From NCBI GenBank assembly GCA_942491665.1, contig CALOBR010000005.1:248001-312000 (forward strand): 64,000 nucleotides of DNA, read 5' to 3'. Positions 25,686 through 37,538 of the stretch are shown in pieces. The notes below the pieces were generated by a model, which saw only the letters and a program-made list of their open reading frames with translations, searched no databases and had not been told where the DNA came from. How positions within the stretch are numbered: the first letter of the stretch is position 1; every line of letters starts with the position of its first letter. Origin of the DNA: CAVQGZ01 sp942491665 (GTDB lineage: Bacteria; Actinomycetota; Actinomycetes; Jiangellales; Jiangellaceae). A program made the position numbers and the translations under genes.

Positions 25686-27070
25686 GCGCCCTGGGTCCAG
25701 ACGAGATGGTCGAGGTGGCCCTGGCCCGATCGGTCAGCGACGCGTGCGTGGTGCTCGTGACGGTCTCGAGCCAGGCGAACTTGCGATGGGCCTCCAACAC
25801 GCTCACGACGAACGGGCAGACACGCAGCCGCACGATGACCGTCGTCGCAATGCAGGGCACCCCGCCGGAGGCGTCGGCGGGCGGGCTGACCCGCACCGTC
25901 ACCGATGCCCACGACATCGCCGGCCTCGTCGCCGACGCCGAGGCGCTGGCCCGACAGACCCCACCCGAGCAGAGCGCACAGGTGCTGCCCGCCGGCTCGG
26001 CCACCCTGGACTTCACCGAGCCCCCCGTCGTCGGAGGCATCGAGGTGTTCGGCGCGGTGTCCGAGGCGTTGGGTGACGTGCTCGCAGGGGCGCGCGCCGA
26101 CGGCGTGGAGACCTACGGCTACGCCGAGCACACGCTGGACACGACGTACCTCGGCACCTCGACCGGTCTACGCCACCGCCACGTACAGCCGTCGGGGCAC
26201 CTGACGGTGACCGCGAAGGCCGCTGACCTCTCTGCGTCGACGTGGACTGGGCTCGCCAGCCGTGACTTCACCGACGTCGACATGCACGCCGTCGACACCG
26301 ACCTGCGCCGACGGCTGGAGTGGTCCAAGCGACGGGTCGATCTCGCCCCCGGGCGCTACCCGGCGATCCTGCCGCCCACGTCGGTGGCCGACCTTGCGAT
26401 CTACGCGTACTGGGAGATGGCCGCGCTGCACGCCCAGGATGGTCGCAGCGTCTACTCCGCACCCGGTGGCCGCACACGAGTGGGGCAGCAGGTCGTCGAC
26501 CCTGGCGTCACGCTGCGCTCCGACCCGGCCTATCCGGGGCTGGAGTGTGCGCCTCTCGTGATGGCGGCGGCGTCCAGCCCGATCAGCAGCGTGTTCGACA
26601 ACGGCCTGCCGACGCCCGCGACGCGCTGGATCGAGCGCGGTCGCCTCGACGCGCTCGTGCAGACCCGGTACTCCGCGTCGCTGACCGAGATGCCGGTCAC
26701 GCCGGCCGTCGACAACCTCGTGCTGGAGGTTGAGGGTGGCAGCGGCAGCGTCGACGACCTGGTCGTCGGACTCGAGAACGGGCTGCTCCTCACGTCGTTG
26801 TGGTACATCCGGGAGGTCGACCCGCAGACGCTGCTGCTCACCGGGCTCACCCGGGATGGGGTGTTCGTCGTGTCCGGCGGCGAGGTCGTGGGCCTGGCGC
26901 CGAACTTCCGTTTCAACGAGAGCCCGATCGAGGTGCTCGGACGCGTCCGAGCCGCCGGGGCGAGCGAGGCGACGTTCAGCCGGGAGTGGGGCGAGTGGTT
27001 CTGCCGCACGGCGATGCCGGCGTTGACGATCGACGACTTTCACTTCTCCACCGCCAGCGACGCCCAGTAG
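25682..27070 (+). CDS. tldE: TldE/PmbA metalloprotease partner
   Basis: Partner subunit of TldD, 462 residues, without the HExxxH motif, as in other TldE/PmbA proteins. Visible family features include QANLRWASNTLTTNG at the N-terminus, LTRDGVFVVSGGEVVGLAPNFRF and FCRTAMPALTIDDFHFS at the C-terminus. The 4-bp overlap with tldD supports one complex. It is convergent with gcvP, with 25 bp and a short hairpin between the two stops. The Gly-Ala-Asp peptide lies 5 kb away on the other strand, so a link to it would be speculation. Confidence 0.92.
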
Positions 27071-27075
27071 CGCAG

Positions 27076-27091
27076 CGCCGCATCTGCGGCG
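27076..27091. terminator. Possible bidirectional terminator between tldE and gcvP
   Basis: Perfect hairpin CGCCGC-ATCT-GCGGCG with a 6-bp stem and 4-base loop, in the 25-bp gap between convergent stops. There is no T-run, as is common in high-GC actinomycetes. Confidence 0.5.
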
Positions 27092-27095
27092 AGCG

Positions 27096-29957
<2,862 letters not shown>

Positions 29958-29969
29958 CGCCGAGTGAGA

Positions 29970-30554
<585 letters not shown>

Positions 30555-30620
30555 CGCACGCCCTTCCCGACTCACAGCCGTGGAACTACAAGTGACGGGT
30601 TTGTTCAACCCACGTCCGTG

Positions 30621-30649
30621 ACGGTAGGGACTCAGCCGGCTGCGGTCAA
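30621..30649 (-). promoter_or_regulatory. Promoter of the MerR gene (TTGACC-N17-TACCGT)
   Basis: On the minus strand, TTGACC (30649-30644), a 17-base spacer and TACCGT (30626-30621) give a near-ideal sigma-70-type promoter. The start point is near 30614. A short dyad GGGTT-N5-AACCC (30597-30611) sits just past the start point. Confidence 0.72.
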
Positions 30650-30665
30650 CGCAACACGCGCATGC

Positions 30666-30694
30666 CTCAACCTGATGTTGAGGGTCAGGTTGAG
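30666..30694. promoter_or_regulatory. Inverted repeat, probable MerR/FtsR-type operator
   Basis: CTCAACCTGA (30666-30675) and TCAGGTTGAG (30685-30694) form a perfect 10-bp inverted repeat with a 9-base spacer. Inside it, CTCAAC-CTGAT-GTTGAG (30666-30682) is a second dyad. It lies upstream of the MerR promoter and touches the stop of the nuclease gene. The 12-mer GTTGAGGGTCAG recurs, with one change, at the garA start point. It could also act as a terminator hairpin for the nuclease gene. Confidence 0.6.
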
Positions 30695-31185
30695 TCGGCT
30701 TGTCCCGGTGCGGGCCCTTCGTCCGGGTCGAAGTCCTCCGGCGACACCTGGTCGAGAAACTCGCGGAACTTCTCCACCTCGTCCTCGTCCTCGTGGGGCA
30801 GGTTCAGCCCGGCCTCGTCAAGAACCGACTCGGCGCCGAGCACTGCGGCGCCGGTGCGCAGCGCGAGCGCGATGGCATCGGAGGGCCGCGCACTCACCTG
30901 CACACCGTTGGCGAACTCGAGCACGGCGTAGAACACCCCGTCGGTCAGATCGGTGATGCGCACCTGCTCCAACGATGTGCCCAGCGCAGTGATGACGTCG
31001 GCGAAGAGGTCGTGGGTCAGCGGACGGGCGGGGGTCACGCCCTGCTGGGCGAAGGCAATCGCGGAGGCTTCGGGCGCGCCGATCCATATCGGCAGGTAGC
31101 GCTCTCCGTCGGTCTCGCGCAGCAGCACGATGGGTTGGTTGGACGGCATCTCCACCCGGACGCCGATGACCTCGAGAGGCAGCAC
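30685..31185 (-). CDS. Bifunctional nuclease family (DUF151) protein
   Basis: Protein of 166 residues of the BFN/DUF151 family, whose plant members show RNase and DNase activity. Conserved stretches are QPIVLLRETDGERYLPIWIG, EASAIAFAQQGVTPARPLTHDLF, GVFYAVLEF and SARPSDAIALALRTGAAVL. The acidic C-terminal tail (HEDEDEVEKFREFLDQVSPEDFDPDE) is typical of the actinobacterial version. GTG 31185 lies 6 nt after a TAGGGT hexamer formed with the ftsR stop codon, so it may be transcribed without a leader as well as from the garA promoter. Confidence 0.9.
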   Translation of the reverse strand: MLPLEVIGVRVEMPSNQPIVLLRETDGERYLPIWIGAPEASAIAFAQQGVTPARPLTHDLFADVITALGTSLEQVRITDLTDGVFYAVLEFANGVQVSARPSDAIALALRTGAAVLGAESVLDEAGLNLPHEDEDEVEKFREFLDQVSPEDFDPDEGPAPGQADST

Positions 31186-31191
31186 CAGATC

Positions 31192-31197
31192 ACCCTA
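31192..31197 (-). promoter_or_regulatory. -10 hexamer TAGGGT before the nuclease gene, using the ftsR stop codon
   Basis: The ftsR stop TAG (31197-31195) plus GGT forms TAGGGT, ending 6 nt before GTG 31185 on the minus strand. Confidence 0.45.
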
Positions 31198-31938
31198 GCG
31201 GTGCAGCACGCGTCGCACGCCTGCTCGCACAAGAGCGGTGCGCAGCGCCAACGTGAGCACCGCGACCTCGCGGGCGGTCTCCTCCGCGCGGCTCGCGGCG
31301 TCGTCGTCGCGGCGGCGCATGAGCGGACCCACCACCTGCTCGACCAGGTCGATCTCGCGGTCAGCCGCTGTACGGAACGGCCGCAGGTGGCGAGGCTCCA
31401 GGCCGAAGGCGGCGAGGTCGATGCAGACCCGAGCCACCGCCAGCGCGTCGGCGTCGTAGTGACCCGATCGGGTGGCGCTCACCAGCCCGTGCCCCTCCAG
31501 TGCTGCGAGCTGCTTCTCTGTCGCCCCGCAGGCCTCCAGCAGCTCGGCCCGGGTCAGGATCACGTCGGGGGAGTCGCGGGTCAGCTCGACCGGAGCAGGC
31601 GCGTCCACCTCTCCGACCTCCCGCGGGACCCCCGGGCGCCCGAGCGGCGCCGCCGGGCTCAACCCCCGGTCGATGGCGTCGAGGTGCTCACGGATCACCT
31701 TCAACGGCAGGTAGTGGTCCCGCTGGGCGGCCAGCACGTAGCGCAACCTCTCGACGTCGGTCGGGGTGAACCGGCGGTACCCGGACGGCGCCCGCTCGGG
31801 CTCGACGAGGCCCTCAGTCTCCAAGAACCGGATCTTGGAGATCGTGACGTCCGGAAAGTCCTCGCGCAGGCCGGCCAGCACCTGCCCGATGGACAGGGTG
31901 CCGGAGCGGCCCGACGGGGCCGGGGCAGTCGCGCTCAT
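31195..31938 (-). CDS. ftsR: MerR-family regulator FtsR
   Basis: Regulator of 247 residues of the FtsR type, which in Corynebacterium activates ftsZ. The MerR DNA-binding domain covers about residues 14-85 with LSIGQVLAGLREDFPDVTIS, KIRFLETEGLVEPERAPSGY and RRFTPTDVERLRYVLAAQRD. The C-terminal effector region (LTRAELLEACGATEKQLAAL, RHLRPFRTAADREIDLVEQV) has a second helix-turn-helix-like domain, as found in this family. ATG 31938 overlaps the garA stop (ATGA). Together with garA it forms one operon. Confidence 0.9.
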   Translation of the reverse strand: MSATAPAPSGRSGTLSIGQVLAGLREDFPDVTISKIRFLETEGLVEPERAPSGYRRFTPTDVERLRYVLAAQRDHYLPLKVIREHLDAIDRGLSPAAPLGRPGVPREVGEVDAPAPVELTRDSPDVILTRAELLEACGATEKQLAALEGHGLVSATRSGHYDADALAVARVCIDLAAFGLEPRHLRPFRTAADREIDLVEQVVGPLMRRRDDDAASRAEETAREVAVLTLALRTALVRAGVRRVLHR

Positions 31939-32498
31939 GCCGGGGCGGAGTCGCCCATGAGGTCGTCGGCGGCGGCGAAGTACACGAGTCGGTACTTGCC
32001 CACCTGCACCTCGTCGCCGTTGCTGAGCAGCACCTCGTCGACCCGGTCGCGGTTGACGTAGGTGCCGTTGAGGCTGCCGACGTCGCGCACGACGTAGCCG
32101 TCGGCGCTCATGCGGAACTCCGCGTGACGCCGCGAGACCGTGACGTCGTCAAGAAACACGTCGGAGTCCGGATGGCGCCCGGCGCTCACGAGGTCGGCAT
32201 CGAGAAGAAAGCGCGAACCGGCGTTCGGCCCCCGCTGAACGACCAGCATCGACGATCCCTGCGGCAGCGCCTCGACGGCCGCGCGTGAGTCGTCGTCCAG
32301 CGTCTCGTGCCCGGCCTCGGGCTCGTCGGCCAGCGGCGCGGGGTGCTCGGCGTGGTGCGAGGGCAAGGCGAATGTGGTGGTGGAGTCCACCAGGTCTGCC
32401 GCCGGCCGATGCATGCGGGCGCCGCAGAAGGGGCAGAACTTCGCCCCCTCAGCAAGCTCGTCGGGGATGTCACGGCCGCATTGCGGGCACGTGGTCAC
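31935..32498 (-). CDS. garA: FHA-domain regulator GarA with N-terminal zinc ribbon
   Basis: Forkhead-associated protein of 187 residues of the GarA/OdhI type, which controls 2-oxoglutarate use by binding TCA-cycle enzymes and is switched by Ser/Thr kinases. The FHA domain (about residues 85-175) shows SAGRHPDSDVFLDDVTVSRR, HAEFRMSADGYVVRDVGSLN and GTYVNRDRVDE. Before it, the segment VDSTTTFALP resembles the ETTSVF phosphorylation site of GarA. An N-terminal extension carries two CxxC pairs, CPQCGRDIP and FCPFCGAR, a zinc ribbon I do not remember from mycobacterial GarA. GTG 32498 is fixed by a strong AGGAGG ribosome site. Confidence 0.9.
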   Translation of the reverse strand: MTTCPQCGRDIPDELAEGAKFCPFCGARMHRPAADLVDSTTTFALPSHHAEHPAPLADEPEAGHETLDDDSRAAVEALPQGSSMLVVQRGPNAGSRFLLDADLVSAGRHPDSDVFLDDVTVSRRHAEFRMSADGYVVRDVGSLNGTYVNRDRVDEVLLSNGDEVQVGKYRLVYFAAADDLMGDSAPA

Positions 32499-32549
32499 AA
32501 GGCCTCCTGGGCGAGGAACGGAACAGCGTGACCGCAACCTCGATGCGTA

Positions 32550-32596
32550 GTTGAGGGTGAGACTGAAACGCTAGAGAGGTGCTCTGGACGGGTCAA
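32550..32596 (-). promoter_or_regulatory. garA promoter (TTGACC-N17-TAGCGT) with operator half-site at the start point
   Basis: On the minus strand, TTGACC (32596-32591), a 17-base spacer and TAGCGT (32573-32568) form a strong promoter with a start point near 32560. GTTGAGGGTGAG on the plus strand (32550-32561) covers the start point and matches 11 of 12 bases of the motif beside the MerR gene. Binding there would repress. The region 32499-32642 holds no gene. Confidence 0.68.
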
Positions 32597-32642
32597 GGCA
32601 TCCGGAGTGTCGAGCCGGTGTGTCGGCCATGCTGTTGCGACG

Positions 32643-33023
32643 TCAGCCCGTCTGTGCACGGTACCCCTCGGCATCGAGCAACGACTCCAGCAGCGCAGCG
32701 TCGGACAGCTCCAGCTCGATCATCCAGCCGGCGCCGTACGGGTCGGTGTTGACGAGCTCGGGAGCGGCATCGAGGTCGTCGTTGCGGGCCACGACCGTGC
32801 CCTCGAGCGGTGCGTACAGGTCGCTCACACTCTTGGTCGACTCCACCTCACCGAACGTCGCCTCGACGCCGAGCTGCGCCCCGACGTCCGGCAGCGACAC
32901 GTACACGACGTCGCCGAGCTGCTCCTGGGCGAAGTCGGTGATGCCGACGCGGACGCGGCCCGGCACCTCGGTGGGGAGCACCCACTCGTGCTGGGCGGTG
33001 TAGCGACGGTCGTCGGGCACCAT
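32643..33023 (-). CDS. gcvH: Glycine cleavage system H protein
   Basis: Lipoyl carrier protein of the glycine cleavage system, 126 residues. Typical features are RYTAQHEWVLP at the N-terminus, VGITDFAQEQLGDVVYVSLP, and the lipoylated lysine in VESTKSVSDLYAP. The C-terminal segment PYGAGWMIELELSD is also canonical. ATG 33023 is preceded by AGAGGA. It lies between garA and the DUF881-sbp-DUF881 group, as in mycobacteria, and works with GcvP 3 kb away. Confidence 0.96.
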   Translation of the reverse strand: MVPDDRRYTAQHEWVLPTEVPGRVRVGITDFAQEQLGDVVYVSLPDVGAQLGVEATFGEVESTKSVSDLYAPLEGTVVARNDDLDAAPELVNTDPYGAGWMIELELSDAALLESLLDAEGYRAQTG

Positions 33024-33041
33024 GGAGGTCCTCTTCTCGTC

Positions 33042-33806
33042 TCAGCCTGACTCGGCGTCGTCGGGCACGGCGGGCCGAGCGTAGGAGGGTTCGGTGGCGC
33101 TGTGCAACGCGTCCACCAGCACGTCGTTGCTCTCGTTCACCGACACGCTTGCCCCGGCGCCCTCCAACGACGACAGGGCGCCGCCAGGGATACCGAGGGC
33201 GGTGGCCAGCGTGGACGGGTCACCGAGCGCGACGATCGCATACGGCGACGTGACCCCCACACCGCCGACGGCGATCTCGCCGGTGGGGAGGTCGACGAAA
33301 GCGGTGCTGGCCACGATGCGCACCGACCGACCGAGACCCCCGGTGACCTGCAGGGCCTCGGCCCCGGCGTCACGCAGCTCCTGGACGGCGCTGAGCATGC
33401 CTGCCGCATCCACGCCACGGCCAGGGTCGGAGATGACGATGCGCACCCCCGGTCCCGCGGCGGCCACCTCGCCGGACAGGATCCCCAGGGTGTCGAGCCG
33501 TTCCCGTGCCTCGGCCAGCGCGGCCTCGCTGTCGCCGGCGCCGGCGACGAGACCCGCGCGGGCCTCCTCCAGCCGGGCCACCTCCTCCTCGAGCTGGTCG
33601 GCGCGGGTGTTGAGGCCGTTGAGGATCTGCACCAGGTCGGCACGGCTGGCCTGCCCGAGCGCGTCGTCGGGCGCGGCGATCTGGATGGCGGCGACGAAGC
33701 CAACGATCGCGAAGAGGACGGCGCTGATGACGGTGCCGCTGCCGACGTCCCAGCTCAGCGCCTCCCGAAGCCGGGCACGTGCCTGTGCCGGGGTCGTCTG
33801 GCTCAC
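33042..33806 (-). CDS. DUF881 family membrane-anchored protein
   Basis: Protein of 254 residues with one N-terminal membrane helix (TVISAVLFAIVGFVAAIQIA), a coiled-coil segment (ADQLEEEVARLEEARAGL, EAALAEARERLDTLGIL) and a DUF881 domain (GPGVRIVISDPG, VQELRDAGAEALQVTG, TSPYAIVALGDPSTLATAL). It would face the outside. Function is unknown. GTG 33806 starts 4 bases after the sbp stop, so it is the third gene of a DUF881-sbp-DUF881 set. Confidence 0.85.
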   Translation of the reverse strand: MSQTTPAQARARLREALSWDVGSGTVISAVLFAIVGFVAAIQIAAPDDALGQASRADLVQILNGLNTRADQLEEEVARLEEARAGLVAGAGDSEAALAEARERLDTLGILSGEVAAAGPGVRIVISDPGRGVDAAGMLSAVQELRDAGAEALQVTGGLGRSVRIVASTAFVDLPTGEIAVGGVGVTSPYAIVALGDPSTLATALGIPGGALSSLEGAGASVSVNESNDVLVDALHSATEPSYARPAVPDDAESG

Positions 33807-33810
33807 CGGC

Positions 33811-34143
33811 TCACGCTCCCAGCAGCAGGCGGCGCATCGCCGCTGCGTTGGTGAAGATGCGGATGCCAAGCACGATGATCACCGCGGTCGACAGCTGAGC
33901 ACCCACCCCGAGCTGGTCGCCCAGAAACACGATGATCGTCGCCAGGATCACGTTCGACACGAACGACACCACGAACACCCGGTCGTCGAACACGCCTTCC
34001 AGCGTCGCGCGGCCGGCACCGAGGAGTGCGTCGAGCGCAGCGATGACAGCGATCGGCAGGTACGGCTCGAAGGCGGGCGGGACGGACACGCCCAGCGCCA
34101 CACCGAGGACGATGCCGACCACGAGGCCGAGCACAGGGATCAT
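33811..34143 (-). CDS. sbp: Small basic protein Sbp (DUF1290)
   Basis: Membrane protein of 110 residues with three hydrophobic helices (VLGLVVGIVLGVALGVSVP, LPIAVIAALDALLGAG, VSNVILATIIVFLGDQLGVG). The sequence between, GRATLEGVFDDRVFVVSF, is characteristic of Sbp/DUF1290. It is found between two DUF881 genes across actinomycetes and Firmicutes relatives. ATG 34143 overlaps the stop of the DUF881 gene before it (ATGA). Its role, perhaps in division or envelope, is not established. Confidence 0.9.
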   Translation of the reverse strand: MIPVLGLVVGIVLGVALGVSVPPAFEPYLPIAVIAALDALLGAGRATLEGVFDDRVFVVSFVSNVILATIIVFLGDQLGVGAQLSTAVIIVLGIRIFTNAAAMRRLLLGA

Positions 34144-35003
34144 CGTGCACCTTCCTGGTCACCAGCTACCGGCACGGCGTAGCGCAGCGTTCCTGCGGGC
34201 TCCCCCGGCATGTCGATGTCGTCGTTGACGCTGTCGATGGAGAACGTGATGTCCGCGGACAGTCTGACCGCCTGCAACCACTGCCCGCCCGACGAGCGCA
34301 AGAAGTCGGTCGGCAGGCTGCGCGGGTCGCCGATGGCGTTCACCTCGTAGGGGGCCACGACCGCGTTGTAGTTGACCAGGATCACGTCCTGGACGGAGCG
34401 GATCGCAGTAAGCGCCCCGACACGCTGCCCGTTGATGGCCACGGCCTCGGCACCGGACTCCCACAGCCCGTTGACCACCTGCTGCAGGTCGATGTCGAGC
34501 ACCTGCGACAACGAAGGGTCGGCCCCGTCCAGCGCGGCGTCCGCGTCCTCGACGGTGACGCGGGCACCCGGCCCGGCGACCGGAAGGGTTCCGGCCGCGA
34601 TCCCACGCTGCGCGATGACCCCCGCCTGGTCGCGGCCCACGGCCTGCGACCCCAGGGCTTCCTCACGCAGAGCAATGACCTCCGCGTCGAGCGCGGCGGC
34701 CCGCTCCCCCAGCGCCGCCACCTCCGCCTGTGACCGTTCGGCCAGGGCCAGCAGACTGCTGCGCTCGGAGTCGACCGAGGCGGCGCCCTGCCGGGAGGCC
34801 ACAACCAGCGCGCTCACCAGCAGCCCCACCAGGGCGAGCATGACGATCGTCAGCACGGTGTTGCCTCGACCACGCTCCTTCGGCGGTCGGGACGCCGCCC
34901 GCTGCGCGTAGCCGGGGTTCAACGCTTCTGACGCGATGCGCTCCACCAGCGCGGCCGAAGGGTCGACCGACGGCTGTGTGGTGGTCGTCGACACGTGACT
35001 CAT
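34140..35003 (-). CDS. DUF881 family membrane-anchored protein (first copy)
   Basis: Protein of 287 residues, first gene of the DUF881-sbp-DUF881 set. A cytoplasmic N-terminal tail of about 50 residues precedes a membrane helix (NTVLTIVMLALVGLLVSALV), a coiled coil (LALAERSQAEVAALGERAAA) and the DUF881 domain (GPGARVTVEDADAALDGADP, GAEAVAINGQRVGALTAIRS, YNAVVAPYEVNAIGDPRSLP). ATG 35003 has a GGTGAG ribosome site; GTG 35015 is an alternative. The gap to the upstream gene is only 21 bp, so it may be part of a longer operon starting at pgsA. Confidence 0.87.
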   Translation of the reverse strand: MSHVSTTTTQPSVDPSAALVERIASEALNPGYAQRAASRPPKERGRGNTVLTIVMLALVGLLVSALVVASRQGAASVDSERSSLLALAERSQAEVAALGERAAALDAEVIALREEALGSQAVGRDQAGVIAQRGIAAGTLPVAGPGARVTVEDADAALDGADPSLSQVLDIDLQQVVNGLWESGAEAVAINGQRVGALTAIRSVQDVILVNYNAVVAPYEVNAIGDPRSLPTDFLRSSGGQWLQAVRLSADITFSIDSVNDDIDMPGEPAGTLRYAVPVAGDQEGAR

Positions 35004-35024
35004 GGTCTCACCCACCGTCCCAGG

Positions 35025-37538
35025 TCACTGACCGACACGTTCGACGGCGGCGGTCCACGACGCCAGCAGCGAGGCCGACTCTGCCTCGGTGCCCCCCTCG
35101 GCCCACAGGTGCAGCAGCGCCTCGGCCGGGTCGGGGAGCATCAAGCACCACGAGCCGTCGCCGTCGATCACCTTGATCCCGGCGGTCAGGTCGATCGTCG
35201 CGTCGGGTCGCTGGTGGGCCAACGCAGAGATCTCGCGCATGACGGTCCCCCGCACGGCCCACGGCGTCCGCACCCGGGAATGCACTACCTGGCTGTCCGG
35301 GATGCGGTCGTCGATCTCTCGCAGGGTCAGCCGAGTCCGGGCCACCAACGACACCAGCCGGGCGAAGGCGGCCAGGGCGTCCGGGGTCGGCGCGACCGCC
35401 GGGATCACGAAGGCGCCCGCACCGTCACCGGCGAGGAGCAGGTCGTCGGTACCTGCGGGCATGCGGGTGAACGCGTCGGGCCCCACGCCGGTCCACCGGA
35501 TCTGGGTGCCGTGGTAGCCGGCCACCTGCTCGGCTACCCGCGTGGACGACACTGGAAGCCCGACGACGCTGCCGCCTCCCGCGTCGGCGGCCACGAGGTC
35601 GAGCATGATGAGCAGGGCGCGGTCGTCGGCCACGAGCTGACCACGGTCGTCCACGACTCGCAGCCGTTCACCGGTGCGGTCGAACCGCACCCCGAACGCT
35701 GCGCGCGACGAGCGCACGAGCTCCCCGAGCCGCTGCAGTGCCTGCGCGGTCTCGACCGGCGTATCGGTGGGCCGGGCCTCGTCCAGGCCGGAGTTGACGA
35801 CGTACGCGTCGGCACCGAGCGCTCCGAGCAGGCTCGGCAGCGCCAGGCCGGCCGCCCCGTTGCCTGCGTCCACGACCACGCGCACGCGGGCCTGCAACAC
35901 ACCGGTGAGGTCGAGGCAAGCCACGACATGGTCGACGTAGCTGCTGACCGCGCGCGGCGGGAACGAGAGCTCGCCTATCTCACCGGGAAAAGCCCGGCGA
36001 AACTCTTCGCGGACGAACACGCGGTCGATGACCCGGCGGGTGGTCTCGTCGATGTCGATCCCGGCGGCGTCGAGCAGCACGATGTCGATGCTCTCCGGCT
36101 CCCCAGGTGTCGTGCGCACGATCACGCCTGCGTCCGCGGTCGACGCCGTCACCTGCCGGGCGACGGGAGCAGGGGTGTGCTCGAGGTCGCGCACGTCCAG
36201 CGCGGCAGCAGTGAGGGCAGCGATCACTGCACGCTTGAGGGACCGTGCCCCGCGCGACAGGTCGCGGGCGGTGACGACGGTGGCGCCCTTGCGCAGTGTG
36301 GATGCGAACGCACTGGTGAGGCGCACGACCAGCTCGGGCGTGATCTCGACGTTGAGGATCCCGCTGACGCCGTTCACGCCGAAGACCGACCGGCGTCCTC
36401 GCGCCTCCCAGATCACGCTCTGCCGCACGACAGCACCGGCCTCGATCGTCTTGGCCGGGAACACGCGCACATCCGTTCCCAGCACAGCCTCTGCTTCGAT
36501 GACGCAGTCGTTGCCGACGACCGAGCCTTCCTCCAGGCGGACGGCCCGCATCAGCTCGACGTTGCGTCCGACCAGGGCCCCGTTCAGCGAGGCCTGCTCA
36601 CCGACGTAGGCGTTGTCGCCGACGACGCATCGCGAGATGTCCGCCCCGGCCCGGATCACGGTGTTGTCACCGACCACCGTCGGACCGCGTACGACGCAGC
36701 CGTCCTCGATCTTGACGTTGCGCCCCAGCAGCACCGGTCCGCTGACGCTTGCCTCGCTGGCGATGTCGGCGCCGTCGCTCACCCACAGGCCGGGAGCGAC
36801 CTCGAACCCGTCGATCCCGAGGTCGACCTTGCCCTGGAGTGCATCGACCTGCACTGATCGGTACCGGTCCAGGGTGCCGACGTCTTCCCAGTAGGCGTCG
36901 CTGACGAAGCCGGCCACGTTCTCACCCGCCTCGATCAGCCGGGGAAGCACGTCAGCCGCCCAGTCGAGCCTGGTGGAGCCCTGCATGGCATCGAGCACGG
37001 CCGGCTCCATGACGTAGATGCCGGTGTTGACCAGGTCCGACACGACCCGCCCCCAGCTCGGCTTCTCCACCATGCGCCGAACGCGGCCGTCGTCGTCCAT
37101 CAGCACACCGCCGTACTCGACCGGGTTGTCGACGTGTGCGAGGCCGACGGTTACCAGCGCTCGCACGTGGCGGTGGTGCTCGATCAGCGCAGTCAGGTCC
37201 ATGTCGGTGATGGCGTCCCCGGAGATCACCAGGAACGTGCCGTCGCTCAGCCCTCGCTCGGCGTTCTTGACGCTTCCGGCAGTACCCAGCGGCGCCTCCT
37301 CCGAGGAGTACGTCAGGTTCATGCCGAGCTCGGAACCGTCGCCGGTGTAGGAGCGCACCAGGGACGCCAGGAACTGCACGGTGATCACCGCGTCGGTGAC
37401 ACCGTGGCGCTGCAGCAGCCGCAGGACGTGCTGAAGCATCGGCCGGTTCAGCACGGGCAGGAGCGGCTTGGGAAGGCTGGTCGTCAACGGTCGAAGTCGG
37501 GTCCCCTCCCCACCGGCCATGACGACCGCGGGGATCAC
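35025..37538 (-). CDS. Sugar-nucleotidyltransferase fused to a degenerate phosphomannomutase-like domain
   Basis: Protein of 837 residues, of the kind annotated as mannose-1-phosphate guanylyltransferase in Streptomyces. Residues 1-240 are a nucleotidyltransferase domain (VVMAGGEGTRLRPLTTSLPK, YWEDVGTLDRY). A left-handed beta-helix with hexapeptide repeats follows (about 250-370: GRNVKIEDGCVVRGPTVVGD). The C-terminal half is phosphohexomutase-like but lacks the phosphoserine motif SHNP; at that place stands GVIVRTTPGEPES, and the metal loop reads RFDRTGERLR instead of DGDxDR. The mutase half is therefore probably inactive. GTG 37538 overlaps the pgsA stop by 4 bp. It may feed GDP-mannose to Ppm1. 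Confidence 0.88.
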   Translation of the reverse strand: MIPAVVMAGGEGTRLRPLTTSLPKPLLPVLNRPMLQHVLRLLQRHGVTDAVITVQFLASLVRSYTGDGSELGMNLTYSSEEAPLGTAGSVKNAERGLSDGTFLVISGDAITDMDLTALIEHHRHVRALVTVGLAHVDNPVEYGGVLMDDDGRVRRMVEKPSWGRVVSDLVNTGIYVMEPAVLDAMQGSTRLDWAADVLPRLIEAGENVAGFVSDAYWEDVGTLDRYRSVQVDALQGKVDLGIDGFEVAPGLWVSDGADIASEASVSGPVLLGRNVKIEDGCVVRGPTVVGDNTVIRAGADISRCVVGDNAYVGEQASLNGALVGRNVELMRAVRLEEGSVVGNDCVIEAEAVLGTDVRVFPAKTIEAGAVVRQSVIWEARGRRSVFGVNGVSGILNVEITPELVVRLTSAFASTLRKGATVVTARDLSRGARSLKRAVIAALTAAALDVRDLEHTPAPVARQVTASTADAGVIVRTTPGEPESIDIVLLDAAGIDIDETTRRVIDRVFVREEFRRAFPGEIGELSFPPRAVSSYVDHVVACLDLTGVLQARVRVVVDAGNGAAGLALPSLLGALGADAYVVNSGLDEARPTDTPVETAQALQRLGELVRSSRAAFGVRFDRTGERLRVVDDRGQLVADDRALLIMLDLVAADAGGGSVVGLPVSSTRVAEQVAGYHGTQIRWTGVGPDAFTRMPAGTDDLLLAGDGAGAFVIPAVAPTPDALAAFARLVSLVARTRLTLREIDDRIPDSQVVHSRVRTPWAVRGTVMREISALAHQRPDATIDLTAGIKVIDGDGSWCLMLPDPAEALLHLWAEGGTEAESASLLASWTAAVERVGQ

